NCBI RefSeq assembly: GCF_026013545.1
Contig: NZ_JAPDOG010000026.1
Span: forward strand, 1 to 54,681
Reading direction: 5' to 3'
Origin: Defluviimonas salinarum
Lineage (GTDB): Bacteria > Pseudomonadota > Alphaproteobacteria > Rhodobacterales > Rhodobacteraceae
Length of the DNA stretch: 54,681 bases
In this document: piece by piece, positions 33,001 to 42,211 of the stretch
Numbering within the stretch: position 1 is the stretch's first letter
Layout: every line of letters begins with the position of its first letter
Notes under the pieces: model-generated
Databases searched by the model: none
What the model saw: only the letters and a program-made list of their open reading frames with translations
Told to the model about the DNA's origin: nothing
Position numbers and translations under genes: made by a program

Positions 33001-35322
33001 ACCGTTCTGATCCGCTGCCGCGCGGTCCCATGCGGCCCCGAGCTGCCCGATCACGGATTTGCGGTCGGTCTTGTTCGAATGCAGTTCCAGGCAGGCATCG
33101 GCAAGCCCGTAGGCCTTGAGCCGTCGATGGACGACGTCTAGGGCCGCTGATTTCTCGGCCACGAACAGCACGGTCTTCCCGCTGGCGAGGCAATGGGCGA
33201 CCATGTTGGCGATGGTCTGGCTCTTGCCGGTTCCGGGCGGGCCGATCACGACGAAATCCTTGCCCTCCTCGGCCGCGACGACGGCCGCGATCTGCGAACT
33301 GTCCGCCGGCAGCGGCAGGAAGAGGTTCGACGGCGGCACGCGGAGGTCGATCTCGCGCGGGTCGGGCAGACCGCCCTCGCCGCCGGCGAAGGGTTCGGTC
33401 GGGTTGTCGATCAGGTGCCGGACCAGCCGGTTGTTGCGCAGGCTGTCGGTGCGATCGACCAGATCCTTCCACATCAGGTACTTGGCGAAGGAAAAGGTCG
33501 AAACCGCGATGTCCTCTGTCACCTCGAAGCCCGGAACCTCGCGCACAGCGGCACGCATCAGGTCAAAGATCCGCGCGATGTCCAGACCGGAGTGATCCGT
33601 CGGCAGATCTCCCCTGAGTGCCGGGACCGTCAGGCCGAAATCCTGCTCCAGGAACTGAAGGAGCGTCTGGTTGAAGGTGATGTCGTCCTCGTGATGAGAC
33701 AGGTAGAAGTCGGACTGCGCGGATCGACGGTTCAGCTTGATCGGCAAAAGCAGCAGCGGCGCCTTGTAGCTGCGCGTGTCCGTTTCGGTCTTCTTCCAGC
33801 GGAGAAACCCGACGGCGAGGAAGAGCGTGTTGGTACCACCTTCGGCGAGGTCGGCCTTGGCCTTGCGGTAGAGCGTGGTCAGCCGGCCCTTCATATCGCT
33901 GCCGGTCACGGGTGCGCAGAGCTGCTTTTTCTCGAACGCTCTCGCCGCGAAATCGGCGTGGATGTCGCGCCCGGTCTGTTGACGGTAAAGCTTCGGGTCG
34001 CGGTCGCCCACGGGATTCTCGTCGTTGAGCGAGATCACCCGGAACCGCGCGCCATCCGCCAGCGCGTCCTCGAGCGCGGGCACGTCCGGGCAGACAAAGC
34101 TCAGCGTCTGCTTGGTTTCCGAGAAGTTCAGCAGCCTGTTGCGAAGCGAAAGATCGAGCAGCTTCTTCTGCCATCTTTCGATCCGACCCTGCGGGGTTTG
34201 CGGCTCCTCGGCGGTTTCCGCAGGCAAAAACCTGAAGTCCGGTGCCTTTGGAAGTGGCGCGGCGGCGACCTCGTGCGGTTCCGCTACGCCCATGGCATCG
34301 GCAACCTTGCGGTTCGACAGCGGCCGGATACCCGCGGATCGGGCTCGGCCGATATCGACAACCATCCGAAACCCGGCTTCACGCTCCTCACTCAACTGCT
34401 GGCCGCCGTTCGCGACCGCGTGATCGAAGCCGACGCTGGGGCGCTGGGTCAGCAAGGTCGTCTCGAAGGGAACGAACTCCCGCGCCGCGATGGCCTTGCG
34501 AATTTCGGTGACATCGCGCTCGACCGTGGCCGGGAAGGTCCTGTCCGTCAGCCACACACCGGCGAATGCATGGCCCTCGGTGAAGATGACCGCAGGGTTG
34601 AGTCCGGTCGCCTCCAAAGCCGCGGCCATCAGGAGCGCGGTATCAAGACAGGTGGCGAGCCCGGTTTCCGCGACCGTGCCGGGGTCGCGGATCTTCTGGC
34701 CTGTCAGTTCGAACGACTTCGGCGGCTCGGCATATGACAGGCCCATGGCCGTAACGGCCGACCAGACCGCCGCCGCGAGAATGTAGGTCCGCGCTGGATC
34801 GCCGCTTTGATAGCCATTGAGCGCACCGCTGTGCCCGGCCTGCTCAAGAAGCCGCGAAGCCTCCTTGAGTATCCGCGCCGTCTGCGCGTGGTTCGGAGAA
34901 ACGAAGGCCGCGAGAATCTGCGCCATCTCACCCGAACCGCCCCATTCGTCTCGGGCGAGAAGCTCGATCTTGGCGACATGCTCGGCGAGAATCTCATCGC
35001 CCCGGCAAAGACGAAAGGTCAATTGCCCAAACTCGGCTTCGTTGAGGCGATCGAGCGTGGCGAAATCCAACGCCACGTCGCGGTCGCGCAACTCTACTGT
35101 CTCGCTGGCTGGAATGCGGTCGATCGCCCATTCCTTGGTACGGCAGAAGCCGGGCTGCGCGACCATCGTAAGGCGCAGGTCGCTCAATGCTTCGTCTTGG
35201 GTGTTCGAGATCGCGACCCGCCTCAGAATAGGCACCGAGTTCTGCGCTGACGCGAATGTGGTTCGGGTGGCAATATCGAGATCAATAACGACGGGGGAAA
35301 CCGGTATCGACGTATCTGGCAT
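29812..35322 (-). CDS. DUF4011 / SF1 helicase / Vsr-like nuclease protein (Hhe-like defence), 3' end replaced
   Basis: About 1,836 residues. Order: beta-rich N-terminus; a transglutaminase-like segment (A-T-C-L-D-T-A-L-L...T-E-G-H-A-F-A-G-V-W-L) near 225-270; DUF4011 beginning R-W-Q-K-K-L-L-D-L-S-L-R-N-R-L-L-N-F near 390; Walker A G-P-P-G-T-G-K-S-Q-T near 700; a long helical insert; Walker B I-F-D-E-A-S-Q near 1315 and G-D-P-K-Q-L-P-P-T; Q-G-D-E-R near 1515; N-V-A-V-T-R-A-R near 1560; an MTES_1575/Vsr-like nuclease (V-E-C-D-G-A-T-Y-H...R-D...G-W-E-I-L-R-I-W-S) near 1610-1705. The usual DUF3320 end is absent: the last 90 residues are the antisense of a membrane-protein gene. From memory this architecture was reported as an anti-phage system called Hhe. 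ATG 35328 is an alternative start. Confidence 0.8.
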   Translation of the reverse strand: MPDTSIPVSPVVIDLDIATRTTFASAQNSVPILRRVAISNTQDEALSDLRLTMVAQPGFCRTKEWAIDRIPASETVELRDRDVALDFATLDRLNEAEFGQLTFRLCRGDEILAEHVAKIELLARDEWGGSGEMAQILAAFVSPNHAQTARILKEASRLLEQAGHSGALNGYQSGDPARTYILAAAVWSAVTAMGLSYAEPPKSFELTGQKIRDPGTVAETGLATCLDTALLMAAALEATGLNPAVIFTEGHAFAGVWLTDRTFPATVERDVTEIRKAIAAREFVPFETTLLTQRPSVGFDHAVANGGQQLSEEREAGFRMVVDIGRARSAGIRPLSNRKVADAMGVAEPHEVAAAPLPKAPDFRFLPAETAEEPQTPQGRIERWQKKLLDLSLRNRLLNFSETKQTLSFVCPDVPALEDALADGARFRVISLNDENPVGDRDPKLYRQQTGRDIHADFAARAFEKKQLCAPVTGSDMKGRLTTLYRKAKADLAEGGTNTLFLAVGFLRWKKTETDTRSYKAPLLLLPIKLNRRSAQSDFYLSHHEDDITFNQTLLQFLEQDFGLTVPALRGDLPTDHSGLDIARIFDLMRAAVREVPGFEVTEDIAVSTFSFAKYLMWKDLVDRTDSLRNNRLVRHLIDNPTEPFAGGEGGLPDPREIDLRVPPSNLFLPLPADSSQIAAVVAAEEGKDFVVIGPPGTGKSQTIANMVAHCLASGKTVLFVAEKSAALDVVHRRLKAYGLADACLELHSNKTDRKSVIGQLGAAWDRAAADQNGDWLRLTGDLEIRRDELNDYVADLHRPGSHGYSIFDAIGTVAGRTPAFRLAFASAEAHDSASFRSLEDLSDRLFLTHTAVTGFHGLDSIARTDWSFSWQNELTGRVETLEVETHRFAEACLGFASALGLTADPDLAAERLAVLDRLATVIGKTAERDFRIALDASFDSVAQGLGAFETAVQDYRREQARLSARYEDAELARIPLDELDRDWRKAEASLWPLSALGRRRVRKLLQSYAASGKANPATEIAPLRALQESIGAVGKSPLSALPAFAGTRSDPEALRGYLAEAGELRAALAELARLAGEAGQALSALDAVAAAGGEGTDIARKAAAFHVAKARFDSARAAYETVADGPLDAASLSDLRRTLDAVKAQVGQLQDWVKWAAVRQEAEVRGLAPLIEALRDGKVADAREAFRVSYFSWWLPLAVDESPLLRSFVHWEQEDRVERFRELDRKVQALAAAQVRHRVAHGLPSRDGVARNSELGTLRHQLGLQRPRISIRQLLGAMPETFTRLTPCVLMSPLSVAQYLPADQALFDIVIFDEASQITTWDAVGAIARGRQSIIVGDPKQLPPTNFFGRADDDEGNDDLATYEKDLPSILDEATAAGLPEHRLNWHYRSRDEALIAFSNHHYYKTLVTFPPPKTETDAVQFHFVGGVYARGSGRTNEAEARAITRLATRRMLSWLKHPEPERPTLGIITFNAQQQELILDLLDAERRTSPELEWFFDDEREEPVIVKNLENIQGDERDVMLFSITFGPDKAGKLSMSFGAINLDGGEKRLNVAVTRARAELHVFASIRAEDIDTTRAKGLGVAHLKNFLDYAARGALALPAMEEGSLGPAESPFEDAVARALRGRGWEVRTQIGVSGFRIDLGVVHPDKAGAYLAGVECDGATYHRSATARDRDQIREAVLRNLGWEILRIWSTDWFMREAEALDRVDAALRRLLEDDRAARTVADKEDSEEGDAKDLIDPEPLADLAAPGGQGAALNQLDQNRDMGRLDQIKGPGPCPSDEPYRDDQPEKRPEDEPEHGSGQHLKVAQIGNGPDTCPDRDDEDGREDHPDTDF

Positions 35323-35787
35323 TTTCACCCCGAAGATCGAAACTACTCAAAGCAAAGCAGAATCCCGCTACAGCGCCGTTGTCCAGTGGGCTTGCAAGCT
35401 TGAGCATGTTAGCAACCCAGCGTTGTGACATTTGCGCAAGGCGTGACCCGAGGGCCGGTGTTGTGGCGGGCACTACCCTCGCGCTGGCGACCTGTGCTTC
35501 AAAAAATCTTCGGGGGTGTTCCAAGCCTCATCCGCAAAGCACTCGCGGGCAACAAACTCGTGCGAAAAAGGGTACGCACGAAGCGGGTGCGCGGCGTCGT
35601 GAAGTGGCCCAGGAAGGACGAGATTTGCCTCGGCATCCGTGACTTCGTGTGACGGGTCTGCCCAAGCGTTGAACCGACAAACGACACTTCGCTGCGTAAA
35701 TCCGTTTCCTGGGCCAGGCTTGCTCTATTGCCGTGCCGGTTGGGCCGCTCTAAGCTCGCACAACCATATGCTATTGCCTCGTGTTTG
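35323..35787. other. Divergent spacer between the two giant helicase genes
   Basis: 465 bases without a convincing gene. A 75-codon frame at 35425-35652 is very basic (R/K-rich) and lacks a ribosome site, so I do not call it. The control regions of both helicase genes must lie here, but no convincing -35/-10 pair was recognised. Confidence 0.5.
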
Positions 35788-38700
35788 ATGGCTTTTTTGA
35801 CGTTCCTAAGAACAAAGGCCGATGACCAGGGGCCTCTGCTCGAGCGGTGTCTGTCGGTTGATCTCGAGGTCAATCCCAAGACCGCCGAGATTTTCGACAT
35901 GGCTGCAGTGCGGTTCGGCGGCGGGCCTGCGGTTGTGGCTCCCAAGAGCAAGATCCGGCAGGGCCTCGACCAGCTCGAAAAAGCGCTGGCGAAAATTCCG
36001 TATGTTATCGGCCACAATATCCTGCGCCACGACCTCGAGCATCTTCTGGCGGCGCGCCCGCGGCTAGCCGCGAAAATGGCCGAGCCCATTGATACGCTTT
36101 GGCTCAATCCGCTGGCCTTTCCGCGCAATCCCTACCACCACCTTGTGAAGCACTACCACGACGGGCGTTTGCAAGCGGGGCATGTAAACGACCCGGAGCT
36201 TGATGCGCGGTTGGTGTTCGAGGTGTTGAGCAACCAGATCAAGGCGCTGACGGAACTGGCCGTGCAGTCGCCCGGAACGCTGCTTGCTTATCACTATCTG
36301 GCGACCCGCATGGACCGTGCCGCCGGGTTTGACGCCGTTTTCAGCGATATCCGCAAAGCGCCCCAGCCGGAACGGGCCGAAGCGCTTGCGGCGATAAAAG
36401 CGTTGCTTGCGGGCAAAGCCTGTGGCGCGCAGGTGGGGTCGCTACTCGAGCAGCTCTCAGACCCGCAGATGGCCTGGCCTATGGCCTATGCGCTCGCCTG
36501 GATCTCGGTATCTGGTGGGGAATCCGTGATGCCGCCCTGGGTGCGGGCGGCCTTTCCGCAAGCCGCGCTGATCGTGCGTGAGTTGCGCGATACGAACTGT
36601 GGCGACAGGGCTTGCGGCTGGTGTGCCGAGATGAACAACCCGGTCGGCGCGCTCAAGAAGTGGTTTGGCTTTGACGGCTACCGTCCCCAGCCGGTGGACA
36701 GTGACGGCAGGCCTCTACAAGAGGTCATCGTCTCTGAGGCCATGGGGCATGCCAATGTCCTTGGCATCCTGCCCACTGGTACGGGCAAGTCAGTCTGCTA
36801 TCAGGTGCCCGCACTCAGCCTTTATGAAAAAACCGGCGCGCTAACTGTGGTGATCTCGCCGCTGGTGGCTCTGATGGCCGATCAGGTGCAAGGGATGGAG
36901 CGTGCCGGGATCTCGTCCGCCGTCACCATCAACGGGATGCTGTCGATGCCCGAACGACAGGACGCGCTCGATCGGGTGCGGCTGGGGCAGGCGGCGATCC
37001 TGCTTATTTCGCCCGAGCAGTTGCGCAGTGTCTCGATCCGGTCGGTTCTGGCACAGCGTGAAGTGGGGCTATGGGTGCTGGACGAGGCGCATTGCGTCTC
37101 GAAATGGGGGCACGATTTCCGGCCCGACTACCGCTACATCGGGCGCTTCATCCGCGAGTTCTCGGGCGACGTGGGCCCCGCGCCGGTGCTGTGCCTGACG
37201 GCCACGGCCAAACCGGAAGTCGTGCGCGACATCACCGAACATTTCCGCGATCGTCTGGGCGTCGAGCTTGGGCTGTTCGATGGCGGGGCCACGCGCACAA
37301 ACCTCTCGTTTTCGGTGCTGGCGACCCGTAAGGAGAGCAAGCTCGGGGATCTGCTGACGGTGATTTCCGAGCGTTTGCCTTCCGGGGATCAATCGGGGGC
37401 GGTTGTCTATTGCGCAACCCGTAAGGAAACCGAACGCGTTGCAGATTTTTTGAAACAACAAGGACTTGCGGCCGAGCATTTCCACGCAGGCTTGACGGCA
37501 GACGACAAGCAGGCGGTGCAGGAGCGGTTCCGCGTGGGTGATTTGCGAGTGATTGCGGCCACCAACGCCTTTGGCATGGGCATCGACAAGCCCGACATCC
37601 GGCTGGTGGTCCACGCAGACATTCCCGGATCACTGGAAAACTATTTGCAGGAGGCAGGACGTGCCGGGCGCGACCGGGCACCCGCCGAATGTGTGTTGCT
37701 CTACCACTCCGACGATGTCGAACGGCAGTTCACCCTGACCGCGCGCTCGCGGCTCGAGCGCCACGAGATTGGCGCCATTCTCAAGGCATTGCGCCGCATG
37801 GACGAGCACACCCGCAACAGCGGCAAGGTGGTGGCGACCCCGGGCGAGATCGTGCGCGAGGAAAAGGACCGCGAGTTCGTGCGCGACAGCGCCACCGACG
37901 ACACACGGGTCAAAACGGCTGTGTCCTGGCTTGAGGAGGCGACGCTCGTCTCGCGTGAAGAAAACCGGGTGCAGGTGTTTCCGTCCTCGCTTCTGGTGCG
38001 TACGCTGACCGAAGCCGAGACCCGCCTGAAAGGCGCCGATATCACGCAGGCGCGGCGCGAGCAGCTTTTGACCATCGTGCGCCACGTGATGAACACACCG
38101 CCCGATCAGGGCATTTCAACCGACGAGCTGACCGGCATCAGCGGGCTTTCACACCGAGAGCTTAGCAAGGCGATGGCCGATCTCGAGACCCTTGGCATCG
38201 CGCGCAATGACATTGCAATCACGGTCTCGGTGCATGTCGGCGTTGAGAACCAATCCCGCCAGCGCATGACGCGCGCGGTGCGGCTGGAAAAGGCGCTCAT
38301 TACCAGGATGCGTGAGCTAGCGCCCGAGGCGGGTGTGGGCGATAGCGCGCCGCTCGACATGGCGGCGGCGAGCCAGCTATTGCGCGGTGAGGGGCATGAG
38401 GACACCAGCCCCCATATCCTTGATCGCCTTTTGCGCAGCATCGAGCGGGACGGCCGGGACAGCGACGGTGGGATGGGCAACATCCGCCTGCGCAAACTTT
38501 CGGCGAAGACGCTCGAGGTGGTGTTGCAACGCTCGTGGCGGGTGGTGGACCAGACCGCCTCGGTGCGCTGGATGGCGGCGGAGAAACTCCTCGATTTCCT
38601 GATTGCCAAGGTGCCAATGGGCACGAAAGGCAAGGATATTCATGTCGATACAACTGTCGGCGACATGCTGGCTGCACTCAGCGGCGATGCCCTGATCAAG

Positions 38701-40929
38701 GCGTCGGGCGTGAAGGACATGACCAAGCTCATGGAACGCGCGCTTCTATGGCTGCACGAACAGCAGGTGGTCACGCTGGGCAAGGGGCTGACAGTGTTCC
38801 GCTCGGCCATGACCATCTACCTGAAACCGGGACGCTCAGGCTTCACCAAAAAAGACTTCTTGCCGCTCGAAGAGCATTACCGCGAGCAGACCCTCCAGAC
38901 CCATGTCATGGCCGCCTATGCCGAAAAAGGGCTGGAGCAGATCAACGAAGCCGTGCGTTTGTCGGAGGACTACTTCGCGCTCGATCAAGACCGCTTCTTA
39001 CAGCGCTGGATGCCCGGCCGCAGCGTCGAGATCCGCCGCCAGACGACCGGCAAGGCCTGGAAGCAAATCGTTGAGGGGCTGGGTAATCCGGTCCAGCAAG
39101 ATATCGTCGCGGATGACCGCGAGGAAACGAACGTGTTGGTCTTGGCCGGGCCAGGTTCGGGCAAAACGCGGGTTCTCGTGCATCGCATCGCCTATCTGCT
39201 GCGGGTCAAGCGCGAGGATCCGCGCGGTGTCCTCGTGCTTACTTACAACCGGCATGCGGCGGCCGAAATCCGCGCGCGTTTACGCCATCTGGTCGGAGAG
39301 GATGCGGCCCGCGTCACCGTCTCGACCTGCCACGCATTGGCGATGCGGCTGGTGGGGGCGAGCTTTGCCGGCGGCGCGTCTGAGCCGCGCGACTTCGACG
39401 GCATCGTGAGGGAGGCCGTACGTCAGATCAACGGCGAGGGCCTGAGCCGCTCCGAGGCTGAGGCCCAGCGTGAGGCGCTCATCCAAGGTTATCGGTGGAT
39501 CCTTGTGGACGAATACCAAGACATCGGCCCCGAGGAATACGCGCTGATCGCCGCTGTGGCCGGGCGATCGCTAGATGATCCCGACCAGCGGCTGAGCCTT
39601 TTTGCCGTGGGCGACGATGACCAGAATATCTACGCCTTTGCCGGGGCCTCGATTTCCTTCATTCGTCAGTTCGAGGAGGATTATCGCGCCAAACCCAAGT
39701 TCCTGACCGAGAACTACCGCTCGACCCGGCACATCATCGATGCTGCCAACCAGGTCATCGAACCTGCGCGAGGCCGCATGAAGGTCGGGCACGCGATCAC
39801 CGTGGACAAGATACGCGGCCTTGATCCCGGTGGCGGGGTGATGGCCCGTTTTGATCCGGTTGGTCAGGGGCGGGTGCAGTTTCTTGATGTGGCGGCCGAT
39901 GACGTTGCACAGGCGGTGGCGGCGGTGGACGAGCTGGTGCGTATCTCGCGGCTCGACCCCAGCTTTACCTGGGCGCGCACTGCGATCATCTCGCGCGACT
40001 GGCGGCGTCTTGGCCCTGTGCGCGCCTATGCCGAGAAGCTTGGTTTGCCTGTCGAGATGGCCAACGAAAAGCTGCCGAGCGTCTGGCGCCTGCGCGAGAT
40101 GCAGCGCCTTGTGGCGAGCTTGCGCAGAAACCCCGCCGCAATGCTCACAGTCCAGGACATTCTCGATGTGCTCAACGAGCAGCAGCCTAATCGCTGGGTT
40201 GATCTCATCGCGGAAGGAATTGCGGATCTCGCCCGCGAACTGGGAAGAAAGACGATTCCCGTTCCCGATACGATCGAGTGGCTTGCAGAATGGTCGCAAG
40301 ACATTCGCGCAACGCAGCGCGGGCTCTTGCTGCTGACCGCGCACCGCTCCAAGGGGCTCGAGTTCGACCATGTTGTGATCCTCAACGGCGGCTGGAAGGT
40401 GCTCTCGCAGGGCGAAGACGGCGAAGCCCCGCGCCGCCTGTTCTACGTGGCCATGACGCGCGCGCGTCGCAGCCTGGCGGTGGTGACAAGCGGGGCGCAT
40501 GCCTTCGTGCTGGCGGACAGCGATTGCGAGATGTTGCGAAAAGTCGAGATGCCGAGGCGGCTCGATCTTCCCGATCCTGATCAGTATCAGGTGCCGGATT
40601 TGACCTCTGTCGATCTGTCCTATGCAGGCCGACTGCCCGAGACCAGCCCGACCATTGTCGCCATCGCCGAAGCGAAGGTCGACGATCCGGTGACGCTTGG
40701 ACGGCGCGACGGGAAATGGATGATCCTCGACCGCAACGGTCGCCTGCTTGGCCGCATGGCCGCGAGCTGGGCGCCGCCAGAGGGAACCGCTCTGGTGTCG
40801 GGTAAAGTGGGCGCGATCGTGCGCTGGCGCAAATCCGACAACGAGGAGCGCTACCAGACCTATATCAAGCGCGACGACTGGGAGACGGTCCTGCCGGAGC
40901 TGGTGTTCCGCAGGAGCGGGCGCGGGTGA
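35788..40929 (+). CDS. Exonuclease-RecQ-UvrD triple-domain helicase
   Basis: About 1,713 residues from ATG 35788; an upstream TTG at 35728 is possible. Residues 20-200: DEDD-type 3'-5' exonuclease (S-V-D-L-E, I-G-H-N-I-L-R-H-D-L-E, H-V-N-D-P-E-L-D-A-R). Residues 310-700: RecQ helicase, with L-P-T-G-T-G-K-S-V-C-Y-Q near 329, V-L-D-E-A-H-C-V-S-K-W-G-H-D-F near 430, F-G-M-G-I-D-K near 593, Q-E-A-G-R-A-G-R-D near 620; the RecQ zinc cysteines are missing. Residues 1100-1580: UvrD helicase, with A-G-P-G-S-G-K-T near 1120, D-E-Y-Q-D-I near 1240, D-D-D-Q-N-I-Y-A-F near 1275, T-A-H-R-S-K-G-L-E-F-D near 1518, Y-V-A-M-T-R-A-R. All three active sites look intact. Divergent from the DUF4011 helicase inside a defence island; a DNA-degrading defence or repair role is inferred. 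Confidence 0.85.
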   Translation: MAFLTFLRTKADDQGPLLERCLSVDLEVNPKTAEIFDMAAVRFGGGPAVVAPKSKIRQGLDQLEKALAKIPYVIGHNILRHDLEHLLAARPRLAAKMAEPIDTLWLNPLAFPRNPYHHLVKHYHDGRLQAGHVNDPELDARLVFEVLSNQIKALTELAVQSPGTLLAYHYLATRMDRAAGFDAVFSDIRKAPQPERAEALAAIKALLAGKACGAQVGSLLEQLSDPQMAWPMAYALAWISVSGGESVMPPWVRAAFPQAALIVRELRDTNCGDRACGWCAEMNNPVGALKKWFGFDGYRPQPVDSDGRPLQEVIVSEAMGHANVLGILPTGTGKSVCYQVPALSLYEKTGALTVVISPLVALMADQVQGMERAGISSAVTINGMLSMPERQDALDRVRLGQAAILLISPEQLRSVSIRSVLAQREVGLWVLDEAHCVSKWGHDFRPDYRYIGRFIREFSGDVGPAPVLCLTATAKPEVVRDITEHFRDRLGVELGLFDGGATRTNLSFSVLATRKESKLGDLLTVISERLPSGDQSGAVVYCATRKETERVADFLKQQGLAAEHFHAGLTADDKQAVQERFRVGDLRVIAATNAFGMGIDKPDIRLVVHADIPGSLENYLQEAGRAGRDRAPAECVLLYHSDDVERQFTLTARSRLERHEIGAILKALRRMDEHTRNSGKVVATPGEIVREEKDREFVRDSATDDTRVKTAVSWLEEATLVSREENRVQVFPSSLLVRTLTEAETRLKGADITQARREQLLTIVRHVMNTPPDQGISTDELTGISGLSHRELSKAMADLETLGIARNDIAITVSVHVGVENQSRQRMTRAVRLEKALITRMRELAPEAGVGDSAPLDMAAASQLLRGEGHEDTSPHILDRLLRSIERDGRDSDGGMGNIRLRKLSAKTLEVVLQRSWRVVDQTASVRWMAAEKLLDFLIAKVPMGTKGKDIHVDTTVGDMLAALSGDALIKASGVKDMTKLMERALLWLHEQQVVTLGKGLTVFRSAMTIYLKPGRSGFTKKDFLPLEEHYREQTLQTHVMAAYAEKGLEQINEAVRLSEDYFALDQDRFLQRWMPGRSVEIRRQTTGKAWKQIVEGLGNPVQQDIVADDREETNVLVLAGPGSGKTRVLVHRIAYLLRVKREDPRGVLVLTYNRHAAAEIRARLRHLVGEDAARVTVSTCHALAMRLVGASFAGGASEPRDFDGIVREAVRQINGEGLSRSEAEAQREALIQGYRWILVDEYQDIGPEEYALIAAVAGRSLDDPDQRLSLFAVGDDDQNIYAFAGASISFIRQFEEDYRAKPKFLTENYRSTRHIIDAANQVIEPARGRMKVGHAITVDKIRGLDPGGGVMARFDPVGQGRVQFLDVAADDVAQAVAAVDELVRISRLDPSFTWARTAIISRDWRRLGPVRAYAEKLGLPVEMANEKLPSVWRLREMQRLVASLRRNPAAMLTVQDILDVLNEQQPNRWVDLIAEGIADLARELGRKTIPVPDTIEWLAEWSQDIRATQRGLLLLTAHRSKGLEFDHVVILNGGWKVLSQGEDGEAPRRLFYVAMTRARRSLAVVTSGAHAFVLADSDCEMLRKVEMPRRLDLPDPDQYQVPDLTSVDLSYAGRLPETSPTIVAIAEAKVDDPVTLGRRDGKWMILDRNGRLLGRMAASWAPPEGTALVSGKVGAIVRWRKSDNEERYQTYIKRDDWETVLPELVFRRSGRG

Positions 40930-40955
40930 AGCGGCGACGCATGCCGGTGGGCATC

Positions 40956-41102
40956 TGACCTGCCACAGAATTTCTTCTTCACCGCCGATTGGAGTCCGCC
41001 GCAAGGGGGGACCGGACCATGAAGAAATCGGAGTTCACCGAGGAACTGATCATCGCCATCCTACGGGAACAGGAAGCCGGAGCGAAGACGGCGGAGCTGC
41101 CC
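40956..41102 (+). mobile_element. IS3-family (IS407-like) left-end stump
   Basis: TGACCTGCCACAGAATTTCT at 40956 is a typical left end of IS407-group elements. ATG 41019 follows GGGGGG and encodes M-K-K-S-E-F-T-E-E-L-I-I-A-I-L-R-E-Q-E-A-G-A-K-T-A-E-L, the N-terminus of OrfA. Homology ends after about 28 codons near 41102. The rest of the 40930-41198 gap shows nothing else. Confidence 0.65.
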
Positions 41103-41198
41103 TTCATCGCGCCTAACCCAAACGGATGGCGCGTAGCTTTTCTTCGGGGCGGTTAATGTCAGTTGGTTGGTCATCAAGTTCATCCTCTTGAAATCAGC

Positions 41199-42173
41199 TC
41201 ACGGCATGGCGGCGAAGTCTGACCGGCGATGCTCGTAGACCATCTCGCGCAGCGCCTGCGGTGCGATCACCTCGACCTTGTCGCCCCATTGGTAGAGGTG
41301 CCACGTCATCTCCAGCCAGCCCGCCGCCCGGAAGCGCACGATCAGGCTGCCGTCGTCCTGGTGTTCCAGCACCTGCCTCGGGTGAAAGCGGAAACCGGCG
41401 GCGCGTTCGGCGGCGTCGGGCGTGAAGCGCCAGATAACTTCGCCGAATTGCGCCGGGTCCTGCCAGACACCGAAGGCCTGCGCGGCGTAGTCGGCAATGG
41501 TGAAGCCCTCCTGCAGTGCGAAGCTTTCGTTCAGGGCTTCGGCCTCGTGGATCAGGTCGATGCGGAAGTTCCGCACTTCCTCCGCTTTCGCGGGGTCGCG
41601 GGCGGCGAGGTAGGTCCGGTGGCCCAGCAGCACCCCGTGCGGTTCAAGGATGCGCGTCGACGTATCCTGATTGTAGCGCACGCGCAGGCGGAAGGGGCCG
41701 CGCAGGGCCTCGATGATCGCATCGAGGATGTCAGGAGCCATGCTGACCCGCGGCCCCGGTCGCGTGACCTGACCCATGGCGGCCAGCACCGCCTCGGCAT
41801 CCGCCTCGATCCGGGCCCGTGCCGGAACCCGTGCCAGCAGCCCGTCGCGCAGGTCGTCCAGCGCCCGGGCGTGGCGCAGCCGACCCTCGGCCTCCGCTGC
41901 GCGGGCCGCAATATCCAACGCTTCCACGCCGGTTTCGTGTCTTAGTTGCATTCGGGCGAGACCAGCATCAACCAGCCGCCAGCGCCGCTTGCGATCCTCT
42001 CCATCCTCGGCTTCGACATTACCAAAGGTCTCCTCCAGCGCATCGGTCATGCGTTGCGCGGTGCGATGGGAGACACGGAACTCCGCGCAGATCTCCTCAA
42101 GGCTGATGCCGCCCCGCCGCGACGCCGCCATCTGCGCGAGGCGGATTAAATCCTGTGCCTTGGAGAAAGACAT
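41199..42173 (-). CDS. WYL-domain transcriptional regulator
   Basis: A 324-residue regulator. Residues 1-65 form a winged helix (I-S-L-E-E-I-C-A-E-F-R-V-S-H-R-T-A-Q-R-M); the middle third is helical; residues about 155-225 are the WYL domain (R-L-R-V-R-Y-N...I-L-E-P-H-G-V-L-L-G-H-R-T-Y-L-A-A-R-D...N-F-R-I-D-L-I), where H-R-T-Y-L-A-A replaces the usual W-Y-L-x-A; the last 90 residues are the WYL C-terminal extension. Such proteins (BrxR/CapW-like) repress defence operons until a nucleic-acid or nucleotide ligand binds. It is divergent from the helicase-nuclease/McrBC unit with a palindrome in the spacer, so it very likely controls that unit. Confidence 0.85.
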   Translation of the reverse strand: MSFSKAQDLIRLAQMAASRRGGISLEEICAEFRVSHRTAQRMTDALEETFGNVEAEDGEDRKRRWRLVDAGLARMQLRHETGVEALDIAARAAEAEGRLRHARALDDLRDGLLARVPARARIEADAEAVLAAMGQVTRPGPRVSMAPDILDAIIEALRGPFRLRVRYNQDTSTRILEPHGVLLGHRTYLAARDPAKAEEVRNFRIDLIHEAEALNESFALQEGFTIADYAAQAFGVWQDPAQFGEVIWRFTPDAAERAAGFRFHPRQVLEHQDDGSLIVRFRAAGWLEMTWHLYQWGDKVEVIAPQALREMVYEHRRSDFAAMP

Positions 42174-42211
42174 GCACGCCCCGCCAGCCAGTCAGAGTTT
42201 GTCACCCTGGC

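Noticed and set aside
35425-35652. 75-codon basic open frame in the helicase spacer
   Set aside because: No ribosome site, no recognisable family, and composition typical of chance frames. It might be a small basic protein but cannot be supported.
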